DNA of 9,015 nt. It comes from Clostridia bacterium. Lineage in GTDB: Bacteria; Bacillota_A; Clostridia; Oscillospirales; CAG-272. The notes under the pieces were generated by a model that was not told the DNA's origin, made no database searches, and saw nothing but the letters and a program-made list of their open reading frames with translations. This document shows, piece by piece, positions 1-6,293 of the stretch; within the stretch, counting starts at the first letter, position 1, and each line of letters begins with the position of its first letter. The stretch spans positions 1-9,015 of the forward strand of contig JAFTSR010000028.1 in assembly GCA_017467225.1 (NCBI GenBank), in the 5' to 3' direction. A program made the position numbers and the translations under genes.

Positions 1-126
1 GCACACGCCGTCGCCTACGGCATCAAGCTGGCGCAGCGTATGGATCACGGCTCGGTGCTGATCAACCTCTCCGGCCGCGGCGATAAGGATATGGACTATA
101 TCATCGAAAAATACGGTATTCGCTAA
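1..126 (+). CDS. trpB: Tryptophan synthase beta chain, C-terminal end (partial)
   Basis: The window opens inside this gene; the last 41 residues and a TAA stop are present. The beta subunit joins indole to L-serine with pyridoxal phosphate to give L-tryptophan, working in the cytoplasm as an alpha2-beta2 complex with TrpA. The visible segment carries the family's conserved C-terminal pattern: AHAVAYG, then [12 protein letters not shown] (residues 19-30 of the fragment), where the Ser-Gly-Arg-Gly-Asp-Lys-Asp run is diagnostic, and a short final helix ending EKYGIR. No trpA follows on this strand. A strong terminator lies 18 bp after the stop, so trpB is either the last gene of its operon or trpA is elsewhere. 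The start and the catalytic lysine lie outside the window. Assignment to TrpB is confident. The possibility of a TrpB2-type paralogue cannot be excluded from 41 residues, but the tail fits the classical TrpB1 better. Confidence 0.93.
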   Translation, partial: AHAVAYGIKLAQRMDHGSVLINLSGRGDKDMDYIIEKYGIR

Positions 127-144
127 TACCCATCATACCAAAGC

Positions 145-180
145 AGGGCTTCCTCTTGTACGGGGAAGCCCTTATTGTTT
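145..180 (+). terminator. Rho-independent terminator after trpB
   Basis: A 9-bp perfect stem (AGGGCTTCC at 145-153 with GGAAGCCCT at 164-172) closes a 10-nt loop and is followed by TTATTGTTT. It sits 18 bp after the trpB stop and matches a classical intrinsic terminator. Confidence 0.85.
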
Positions 181-187
181 GCTTCGC

Positions 188-226
188 GGGCAACCAAAAG
201 TGTTGGCTTTGCCGACACGGTCGCCC
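188..226. repeat. Nested imperfect palindrome, probable dispersed intergenic repeat
   Basis: Two stems are stacked. The outer pair is GGGCAACC (188-195) with GGTCGCCC (219-226). The inner pair is GTGTTGGC (200-207) with GCCGACAC (211-218), around a TTT loop. The four A's at 196-199 form a one-sided bulge. Each stem has one non-Watson-Crick position. Read on the minus strand the element begins GTAGGGGCGACC, which resembles the start of a palindromic repeat family I recall as scattered through intergenic DNA of gut Clostridia. That link is from memory and untested. It is not a convincing terminator, because no T-run follows on either strand. Confidence 0.5.
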
Positions 227-230
227 CTAC

Positions 231-370
231 TGCATAGCAACAGCTCCCCCCAAGCACTCCTATCGGTGTCATACGCCCTTCCATTTTGTTTATTTTCAAC
301 AAATCTGGGGGGGATTTTTGTGAAATATGCAGAAATTTGCCTTCGCGCGGCGTTGATTTGACCAAAAAAG
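231..370. other. Intergenic stretch without a recognisable gene
   Basis: Between the palindrome and the promoter of the large surface-protein gene I see no coding region with a ribosome-binding site. Short open frames here start inside the repeat or lack a Shine-Dalgarno. The only visible features are a C6 run near 246, a G7 run near 306 and an A-tract at 363-368 just upstream of the -35 box, which could act as a UP element. Confidence 0.5.
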
Positions 371-399
371 TTGACAGGGCATAGAATATATGGTAAAAT
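371..399 (+). promoter_or_regulatory. SigA-type promoter with extended -10 for the 886-aa surface protein
   Basis: TTGACA (371-376) is separated by exactly 17 bp from TAAAAT (394-399), and TG at 391-392 makes an extended -10 (TGGTAAAAT). An A-tract precedes the -35. The expected transcript start is near 406, giving a 5' leader of about 40 nt before the GGAGG at 432-436 and the ATG at 446. This is a strong housekeeping-type promoter with no obvious operator. Confidence 0.85.
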
Positions 400-445
400 A
401 AACTACCGTACTATACGCAAAACACAGAAATGGAGGTATTGAACC

Positions 446-3106
446 ATGAAAAAATGTTTCGCTTTGCTGCTGGCGCTATGCACCGTGCTTTCGTCCGTTG
501 TGCTCGTTCGGGCGGCACAAAATGGGGAGCACGTCGCCAAAACGGTGGAAATTTCCGTATCCGACACGGGCGGAAATTCCGGTGAGTACGTCGATACCCC
601 CGATATTGAAATGATCATCGAGGGTGAGACGGCGTCGCTTGGAATTGCCAGAGCTCTCTACTTCAACTGGTATACCAATGGATTGCCACCGGAGGTGACA
701 GTCCCCACCTTTGACATCACAGATATGGACTACGTCGCCTTTGATCTCTACCTCTCGCGCGCGGATGCCCTTGTCGGCGTTCCCGTCTGCATCGAGCTGA
801 CCTCAAGCGGCATATGCGACAAGAATGAGGACTCCGTCTTTCTCGATCTGAACGAGGTGGCGACGCTTGCAGACGGCTGGAACAGCGTTCGCATTCCCCT
901 CTCGCGCTTTCCCAAGGGCGGCGCGGACAGAACGCGCATCAACTTCTTCCGCATCTTCAACAACGGGCAGGTAGTGCTCAACCCCGGCGAGCTTTGGGTG
1001 GCCAAGCTGAAGAATTTCGGCTTTGGCACAGACGCGGACGGCGTCACGCAGACGCTGCCCTTTGATCGGAATGCCGGCGACTACCGTGACGGTAAGCTGC
1101 GCGACTACGCCGCTGTCCGCAGAACCACGCTGACACCGCCCTCGGTCGCGCCGGGTGCGTTTATGGTGACGCATACGGCAAAGGCGCCGATCGATCTGTC
1201 CACCTACAAATACGTCGATCTGACCATGCACGTGACGGGAGCGAAGGCTTTCCGCAACATCAAATTTGAGATGGAGCTGACCTCCTCGGGTACGTGCGAC
1301 ACGCAGGAGACCAACTTCACCGGCTTCTTTGACAATGTCGTCGAGGGCTGGAACACCATCCGCCTTCCCCTCTCTGCCTTCACGCGAAAGGTCGGCGGCG
1401 GCGCGGATATGTCCAAGATCAACTACATCCGCCTGTATTCCATCGGCACCGAGGATCGGACGCTTGCGGACGAGGTGACCATTGAGTTTGCAAAGTTCAC
1501 CTTCAGCGATGCCGGCGACGTCAACTGGCAGGAATGTTCCTTTGGCGTCGGCAAGAATGCGACACTGCCGGAGGAGATCAAAATGATCGCAGGACAGGAT
1601 GTCGGTGAGAACGACACCCTTATGTTCGCAGATGGAGCGAAAGAGATCGTCTACGAGCTGACCATGGATCACATTAAAGCCGATGCGCTCTACGTCACCA
1701 TGACCACGGGCGGCGAGGATCTGCTGCTGCAGATCGCGCACAAAAACGCACCTGCGCACTATGTCACCGTGGTTGGCGAGCAAAGCACCGACCCGCGCGG
1801 CACGTATGTATATGATCTTTCCAAGTATATCAACCCATATAAATTCATGACCTCAGGCTACAAGATGTACATGCGCATAGCCGACGCCGACCCCACGAAC
1901 GGCAACGGCGGTCAGATTCGAAAAGAGACCCCTATCACCATCTCGGTGGAATACTCCGATTGGGAGGAGGAGGGGGAGTATATTTGGGTCACTCCCGTAT
2001 ATCCGACGGATAACGACGAAAACGACCCCCACACCATCTCGCTGTTCGACTGCAACGCCGCGATCGCCGGGTTTGACATGGACTGGTATGACTATCAGGC
2101 AGGCTACAGCAGCATTTCCTACACACTGGGAAAATGGAAGGAGATCGACAAAGAGACCGGCGAGGAGGTCGAGGTCAAGAACACCGGCACCATACTGAGC
2201 TTCACGACCGCAATCTGGTCCGGCTACGACACCATCGACGCCACCAAGATGGACACGTTGGAATTTTGGTTCTACGTTTCGGACAAGGACGCGCTGGCGG
2301 CGGCAGGCTTTCAAGACAACGCCATGGAGCTGACCTCCTCCGGCGAGCCCGACAATGAGGAGATCAACTGGCGAATGTCTGCCATTCTTGAGCAGTGCAC
2401 CCAGGACGGCTGGAACGCCATCCGTCTGCCCTTCCTCGAGGCGACCGGACAGACAGGCAAGATCGATCTGTCGCGCGTCAACTTCTTCCGTTGGTATTTC
2501 ATCAATGCGATGAATCTGCCGGAGCAGCCGATCACCATCAAGATCGACAACATCCGTCTGACCGACTACGTGGCGCAAGAGCGGGAAAAGGTTCGCCCGA
2601 CGGTAGAGGCGCTTGTCCGCAAGATCGAGGCGGCGGTGGCAGCTGTTCCCGAATGGGATGATGATAACATCGGAGTCGTGGCAGAGTACAAGCGAAACGC
2701 CGAAACGTGGCGCGCGCAGTATTCATCACTCAAGGCCGAATACGAGGCGCTGGAGCCCATTCCGCAAGAACTGGCAAAGGAGCTGGGCGCGCAAAAGCTG
2801 CTACTCAAGCTGAACCGATGGCTCGAGCGTTATCGAAAATATAAACCCGACGATTATATAGCGAAGGACGAGCACAAGCCGCTCGGCCCCGGCAACACGG
2901 GGGAGACCTTGCCGCTCGGCCCCGGTGTCATCGACCAACTCAAGCCGGGAGATGTGACAGAGGTTGTCATTGATCCCATCGATCAGGAAAAGGACAATGA
3001 AGGCAACGACACGCTGCTGATCGTCCTCGTCGCCGCTCCGATCGTCATTGTAATCGCCATTGCGCTGTATTCCCTTCTGACCAGGCGCGCGAAAAAGCAC
3101 AGATAA
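446..3106 (+). CDS. Secreted, membrane-anchored modular beta-sandwich protein (886 aa)
   Basis: I do not recognise a named gene. Residues 1-24 form a Sec signal peptide (MKK, hydrophobic core, cut near VRAA). Three related modules follow, at about 50-195, 205-355 and 528-709. Each carries ELTSSGxxDxxE (from 117, 277 and 628), then a GWN-[STA]-[VI]-R-[IL]-P strand (144, 301, 655) and an (I/V)N-[FY]-[FI]-R strand (165, 325, 678). Residues 357-505 look like a further, diverged beta-sandwich without ELTSSG. A charged helical region spans 709-800, then a Pro/Gly linker with PLGPG twice (812, 823), a transmembrane helix at about 856-878 and a basic tail RRAKKHR, so the protein should face outward and be anchored by its C-terminus. 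Jelly-roll folds of this sort often bind carbohydrate, but I see no catalytic domain, so glycan binding is inference. The start is fixed by GGAGG 9 nt upstream. It is transcribed alone, between its own promoter and a terminator. Confidence 0.9.
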   Translation: MKKCFALLLALCTVLSSVVLVRAAQNGEHVAKTVEISVSDTGGNSGEYVDTPDIEMIIEGETASLGIARALYFNWYTNGLPPEVTVPTFDITDMDYVAFDLYLSRADALVGVPVCIELTSSGICDKNEDSVFLDLNEVATLADGWNSVRIPLSRFPKGGADRTRINFFRIFNNGQVVLNPGELWVAKLKNFGFGTDADGVTQTLPFDRNAGDYRDGKLRDYAAVRRTTLTPPSVAPGAFMVTHTAKAPIDLSTYKYVDLTMHVTGAKAFRNIKFEMELTSSGTCDTQETNFTGFFDNVVEGWNTIRLPLSAFTRKVGGGADMSKINYIRLYSIGTEDRTLADEVTIEFAKFTFSDAGDVNWQECSFGVGKNATLPEEIKMIAGQDVGENDTLMFADGAKEIVYELTMDHIKADALYVTMTTGGEDLLLQIAHKNAPAHYVTVVGEQSTDPRGTYVYDLSKYINPYKFMTSGYKMYMRIADADPTNGNGGQIRKETPITISVEYSDWEEEGEYIWVTPVYPTDNDENDPHTISLFDCNAAIAGFDMDWYDYQAGYSSISYTLGKWKEIDKETGEEVEVKNTGTILSFTTAIWSGYDTIDATKMDTLEFWFYVSDKDALAAAGFQDNAMELTSSGEPDNEEINWRMSAILEQCTQDGWNAIRLPFLEATGQTGKIDLSRVNFFRWYFINAMNLPEQPITIKIDNIRLTDYVAQEREKVRPTVEALVRKIEAAVAAVPEWDDDNIGVVAEYKRNAETWRAQYSSLKAEYEALEPIPQELAKELGAQKLLLKLNRWLERYRKYKPDDYIAKDEHKPLGPGNTGETLPLGPGVIDQLKPGDVTEVVIDPIDQEKDNEGNDTLLIVLVAAPIVIVIAIALYSLLTRRAKKHR

Positions 3107-3131
3107 TCAAAACCACCCGTCAAATTTGAAA

Positions 3132-3140
3132 TGGTAAAAT
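3132..3140 (+). promoter_or_regulatory. Orphan extended -10 element (TGGTAAAAT)
   Basis: TGGTAAAAT recurs here, 25 bp after the stop of the surface-protein gene, within a 13-base match (390-402 versus 3131-3143) to that gene's own -10 region. No -35 hexamer is present 16-18 bp upstream. If active, it would transcribe about 100 nt to the terminator at 3211-3245, passing a small GCAC-TTC-GTGC hairpin (3175-3185). No protein would be encoded. This is weakly supported and may be chance or a relict. Confidence 0.25.
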
Positions 3141-3210
3141 AAAGGTAGACACATAGCGGGTTGTTGTTTGTTTCGCACTTCGTGCTCAACTACCTAAAGG
3201 CATTAAAGCA

Positions 3211-3245
3211 CCGCCCACCCGACAAAATCGGATGGGCGGCGTTTT
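3211..3245 (+). terminator. Terminator of the 886-aa surface-protein gene; copy A of a repeated hairpin
   Basis: CCGCCCACCCGA (3211-3222) pairs with TCGGATGGGCGG (3228-3239) around a CAAAA loop, with one C-A mismatch on this strand (a G-U wobble on the other), followed by CGTTTTGT. It lies about 100 bp after the stop. An almost identical hairpin occurs at 4838-4867. Confidence 0.75.
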
Positions 3246-3246
3246 G

Positions 3247-3280
3247 TATAAAGATGCGGCACGCCACGGTGACGTGCCGC
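3247..3280 (-). terminator. GC-rich hairpin after the lipoprotein gene, probable terminator
   Basis: On the minus strand a 25-nt segment (3280 down to 3256) folds into an 11-bp stem including one U-G pair, with a CCG loop: GCGGCACG pairs with CGTGCCGC, extended inward by CAC/GTG pairs. It begins 12 bp after the lipoprotein stop. The trailing sequence ATCTTTATAC is only moderately U-rich, so termination here may be partial, with the 3211-3239 hairpin as backup. Confidence 0.55.
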
Positions 3281-3292
3281 GGGGGTGTACTA

Positions 3293-4705
3293 CTAAAATC
3301 CCGATGCCGACAAATCAATGTCAACCGTATCCTCAAAGGTCAGATAGGGCTTGTTGAAATAGAGATAGCCGTACGTTTTGTCCCAGTTGGTTTTCATACC
3401 CATATATGCCTGAGGATCACGGCGTTGCCACCCAACGGAAACGCCGTCTCCCAAAATTTGGAAGCAGGTCGGAAACTGTTCGAGATAATACTCATCCGAC
3501 TCGATAACGGTAATCTCCTGAAGAGTAGAGACGTCCAAAACGTGTATCGCCGCGTGATTTTTTGTGAATACATTCAACAGAGTCGCGTCCTCTGGAACAT
3601 CGGGGGCACCAATCTCATAACAGTCGTATCGCCTCATACCGTACTCGTCTTCCCGCGTACAAGAGAAATAACTGACCACGTGCTGCGGCGCAAAATCATA
3701 ATAGTAGAGATACTTCCCGTTTTCGCTCATGCCATAAGTTGTGATTCCCTGCGCCACAAGTTCAGGAGTTACATTTTCTTGCAGAATACTTACGCGATAC
3801 AGATCGTACTCAGTAACATCCTTGTAAGGCTGTCTGCCGCATTCCTCGCTGATAGGGATAACGTCGTCGGGAACCCAGACGCGCCGTTCGGCGACCACCT
3901 CCGCGTAATATTGGTAACCGCCGTAAACACTGCGCGTTTCCATCTCCGTTTTTTTCATGACGGGCTCCTTTTGCGAGAGATCGATGCAGTACGAGCCTTC
4001 GGAGGTGCTGCCATAGACCGTGTCCCCGATTGCGTATTCCATGGAAAGCTCAAAATCGTTGATAGGGAGAATATCCGTCTTGCCCGTTTTTCCGTTAATA
4101 ACGTATAGAAACGCTTCCCTATTTCATTCATCATCAAGCAAATAGTGACTCAAAAATATATTTTCAGTTTTCGGATCCAACCAAAACAACATCTGGGGTC
4201 CCGGCAGATTTTCGGCTAACACGGTAACCTCGCCGGTGTAAAAATGAAAGCGAAGCAGTTGATAATTATGGATAACGGTATGATCGTCAACGATACTGGC
4301 AGCTTCCCTGCGACCAAGATATATGACCAAATCGTCTTGTGTAGAGGCAGGGGAAACCATGATCGCATCAACGCCTATGAAGATGCTCTGAACACAGCTT
4401 TTGTTATTGTGATTGGTACATAAAGGATCATTACAGACAGAAAACGTTTCGCCGGTCTCCAGATTGATTATCTTTGCCCTGGGCGTGAACAGCCAGTTTT
4501 TCCAAAACGTTCCGTTTGAAAAGAGAGGCGTGAATAAAATATCACGATAGTCGCCCTGCGGTACATCGCTTTCCGCATCGGGCAAAGAGGCTTCGGTATC
4601 TGGAGGCGTGATCACCATGTCGGGCGGCAGGTCCTCCACCGTCGCGCAGGAGGGGAGCAGCAGGCAAAGTGCGAGGGCGATAAGTAGGAAACGAAATTTT
4701 TGCAT
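3293..4705 (-). pseudogene. Clostridial lipoprotein interrupted by an in-frame TGA at codon 194
   Basis: ATG at 4705 follows AGGAGG with 5-nt spacing, which is why I reject the longer frame starting at 4891. Residues 1-20 are a lipoprotein signal with lipobox LPSC (acylated Cys20), then an acidic, Pro-rich linker to about 50. Residues 91-104 hold C-x-DPLC-x2-H-x4-C, a motif I recall from uncharacterised clostridial surface lipoproteins with beta-propeller-like repeats; its function is unknown. Translation stops at TGA 4124-4126 after 193 residues, yet the same frame stays open for 276 more codons (NREAFLYVINGKTG onward) to TAG at 3293-3295. The full protein would be about 470 residues. The next in-frame ATG (codon 222, base 4042) has no Shine-Dalgarno, so restart is unlikely. 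TGA is a normal stop in neighbouring genes. A point nonsense mutation, phase-variable or decaying gene, or a base-call error are the options. The promoter and ribosome-binding site are intact. Confidence 0.75.
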
Positions 4706-4715
4706 ATGGACCTCC

Positions 4716-4737
4716 TTTGTTTCAACGTTCAAACAAA
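4716..4737. promoter_or_regulatory. 22-bp palindrome in the lipoprotein leader, candidate operator
   Basis: Arms TTTGTTT (4716-4722) and AAACAAA (4731-4737) surround the self-complementary core AACGTT (4724-4729). Only the two positions flanking the core (4723, 4730) fail to pair. It covers roughly +4 to +25 of the predicted transcript and touches the AGGAGG (4711-4716). It could be a repressor site (a dyad of LacI/TetR size) or a weak RNA hairpin at the ribosome-binding site. Confidence 0.5.
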
Positions 4738-4747
4738 CCTTCAATTT

Positions 4748-4776
4748 ATTATAACATGTATTGGATACGTTGTCAA
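4748..4776 (-). promoter_or_regulatory. Perfect consensus SigA promoter of the lipoprotein gene
   Basis: On the minus strand TTGACA (4776-4771) and TATAAT (4753-4748) are both exact consensus with a 17-bp spacer, and TG at the spacer end makes an extended -10. A-rich sequence upstream (about 4777-4785) resembles a UP element. The predicted start is near 4741. Such a strong promoter would normally need repression, which fits the palindrome just downstream. Confidence 0.88.
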
Positions 4777-4830
4777 CATTTTTTCTTGCGTTCAGCAAAA
4801 TTCTCGCCGCAAAAGCGTCCGCGCAGCGTG

Positions 4831-4871
4831 AAAAAGACCGCCCACTCGACAAAAATCGGATGGGCGGTTTT
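4831..4871 (-). terminator. Terminator of the dinB-VUT-SDR operon; copy B of the repeated hairpin
   Basis: On the minus strand CCGCCCATCCGA (4867-4856) pairs with TCGAGTGGGCGG (4849-4838), with one U-G wobble and one mismatch, followed by TCTTTTT (4837-4831). It starts 11 bp after the SDR stop. TTTT at 4868-4871 follows the stem on the plus strand too, so it could act in both directions. Confidence 0.8.
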
Positions 4872-4878
4872 GATGCAT

Positions 4879-5532
4879 TCAATTCTTCCAAATAAAATGA
4901 TAATTGATCGACTCACCGCCGTCGACCAGGATGTTCTGTCCGGTGCAGAAGGTGTTGGTCACGGTCAGAAAATACGCCCATTGCGCGATTTCCTCGGGGG
5001 TGGCCCACTTTTTCAGCGGCGTTTCCTCCATGATCTGCGACCAAAGCACCGGGTCCTCCATGACGCAGGCATTCAGCGGCGTCAGCACGCCGCCGGGGTC
5101 AAGGCTGTTGCAGGTAGCACCGTAGGGTGCGATGCGCATGGCAACGTTTTTGGTATAGGAGAGGACGCCGCCCTTGCTGGCGCAGTATTCGGGAAATTCC
5201 GCACCGGTATGTCCGCTGGCCGAGCCGATGTTAAGCACCGACCGGATGCCCGGATGGATGCCATAGCGCTCGGTGATGTGGATCAGCGCCTTGAGATTGA
5301 TATCAATATCGTCCTCGTTCTGCGTTCCCGCGTTGTTGATCAGCACCTGCACGCCGTCAATATCCGGCAGATACTCGGTGTCCCGCACGTCGCAGGTATG
5401 GTGGGTGTAGCCCGGGTGAGAAATGCTGCTACGCTGTCGGTCAATGCCGATGACGGTGTGTCCCTCGTTCAGAAAATGCTGCGCGATGGCGTATCCGATG
5501 CCCTGCGAGGTACCTGTAATCAAAATCTTCAT
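4879..5532 (-). CDS. Short-chain dehydrogenase/reductase (SDR), 217 aa
   Basis: A cytoplasmic Rossmann-fold oxidoreductase of the classical SDR type. Visible signatures: TGTSQGIG cofactor loop (residues 6-13), Asp31 at the end of strand 2 (suggesting NAD(H) rather than NADP(H)), NNAG (66-69), Asn79, a Ser in NIGSASG (Ser104), the catalytic pair Tyr116 and Lys120 in YCASK, and a closing GQNILVDGG (198-206). At 217 residues it is somewhat shorter than the usual 240-260, mostly from a compact segment between strands 2 and 4. The Ser-Tyr gap is 12 rather than the 13 seen in FabG. It is not FabG itself: the N-terminal half is too short and there is no fab context. Its ATG overlaps the transporter's TGA (ATGA), implying translational coupling, and a terminator follows 11 bp after its stop. 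The substrate cannot be read from sequence. Given its partner it might act on a deazapurine- or queuosine-related compound, but that is a guess. Confidence 0.9.
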   Translation of the reverse strand: MKILITGTSQGIGYAIAQHFLNEGHTVIGIDRQRSSISHPGYTHHTCDVRDTEYLPDIDGVQVLINNAGTQNEDDIDINLKALIHITERYGIHPGIRSVLNIGSASGHTGAEFPEYCASKGGVLSYTKNVAMRIAPYGATCNSLDPGGVLTPLNACVMEDPVLWSQIMEETPLKKWATPEEIAQWAYFLTVTNTFCTGQNILVDGGESINYHFIWKN

Positions 5533-6263
5533 GCCTTTTCCTTCCCCTCTGTGTAATCAAAATATTCCCGTCCGACGTTCTGCGCTCGCCAGGTCTTGGT
5601 GATACGATAGCCGATGGGCGAGAAGACCACCTCCATGATCAGCTCCGCCACCGCTCCCGTCAGCGCGCAGGTGGCGCATTGCAGCACCGTCCAGCAAAAT
5701 CCGTCCCAGAAGATGGGCGCAAAGTAAACGAAGACGATCAGCGAAAAGATAAAATTGTCCAAAAACTGCCCGATAAAGGTGGACACATACGCGCGCATGG
5801 CATAGGCGAGCTTGCCGTCGGGATTGCGCCGAAAGCACTTTCCGACGGTGTGGTTGGTGAGGTTGTTGATGAGAGCCGAGGCCAGAAACGCGACGGTGCT
5901 GCCAAGGAGCACAAACCACGTGCCGCCGAAAATGCTGTCAAAAGCGGTGTAGTCGTTGGCGGTGGACGGAATCGCGCTGGCGATAAAAAAGATCAGGCAG
6001 GTCAAAAGATTGATGGCGGCCGCATGAATTGAAATGATGGTCGAGGCTCTCGGCCCGAAGTGCTTGGTGATGATATCCATGCACATAAAGGACAGCCAGG
6101 AGATCAGAATGCCGCCGTCCAGCGCGATCCAGTCCAGCTGCAGCAGCGTTTTGTTGGCCAAAAGGTTCATGCACACCACGCTGACGGCAAACAGCGTCAC
6201 CACCGTGGCGGGAATGGATCGGAGCAATATTTTACTTTCCTGATATACGCTTTTGATGTTCAT
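5529..6263 (-). CDS. VUT family transporter, probable queuosine-precursor importer (YhhQ-like)
   Basis: A 244-residue integral membrane protein of the VUT/YhhQ (DUF165) family. E. coli YhhQ takes up queuosine precursors such as preQ0 and preQ1; clostridial relatives are thought to import preQ1, queuine or related compounds for tRNA modification. About six hydrophobic segments are visible (roughly 17-37, 49-66, 75-98, 113-134, 156-178, 190-214). Family-like features include NLLANKT (33-39), DGG followed by a hydrophobic stretch to MDIITKHFGPRAS (62-74), and IGQFLDNFIFSLIVF (164-178), where Gln166 and Asp169 fall in the conserved Q-x-x-D pattern. The C-terminal tail is charged. The start at 6263 has only a weak GGAAAG upstream, as is common for a downstream operon gene: dinB ends 30 bp before it. 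The stop overlaps the SDR start. Family assignment is confident; the exact substrate is not. Confidence 0.88.
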   Translation of the reverse strand: MNIKSVYQESKILLRSIPATVVTLFAVSVVCMNLLANKTLLQLDWIALDGGILISWLSFMCMDIITKHFGPRASTIISIHAAAINLLTCLIFFIASAIPSTANDYTAFDSIFGGTWFVLLGSTVAFLASALINNLTNHTVGKCFRRNPDGKLAYAMRAYVSTFIGQFLDNFIFSLIVFVYFAPIFWDGFCWTVLQCATCALTGAVAELIMEVVFSPIGYRITKTWRAQNVGREYFDYTEGKEKA

Positions 6264-6293
6264 ATCGATACTTTCTTTCCGTTCTGATACAAA

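Noticed and set aside
803..1783. Minus-strand open frame of 326 codons inside the surface-protein gene
   Set aside because: Antisense to a gene with promoter, ribosome-binding site, signal peptide and domain repeats; the translation is Arg/Val-rich with no motif, typical of an antisense shadow in GC-rich DNA.
188..3245. CRISPR array or tandem non-coding repeats
   Set aside because: The repeated motifs found are either protein-domain repeats far apart in the coding sequence or isolated palindromes; there are no regularly spaced short direct repeats.
3161..4108. Long plus-strand open frame (315 codons) opposite the lipoprotein gene
   Set aside because: It has no Shine-Dalgarno, starts inside the repeat/terminator region, has an unstructured composition without recognisable motifs, and is the shadow of a well-supported lipoprotein frame on the other strand.
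4124..4126. Selenocysteine or UGA-to-Trp recoding at the lipoprotein TGA
   Set aside because: Neighbouring genes end in TGA, so the codon is not generally reassigned. I see no convincing hairpin of the bacterial SECIS type directly after it, and the protein is not a redox family that would use selenocysteine.
4706..4891. Upstream extension of the lipoprotein reading frame to an ATG at 4891
   Set aside because: It would place the operon terminator, the consensus promoter and the AGGAGG inside the coding region and bury the signal peptide; the ATG at 4705 has the ribosome-binding site and lipoprotein signal.
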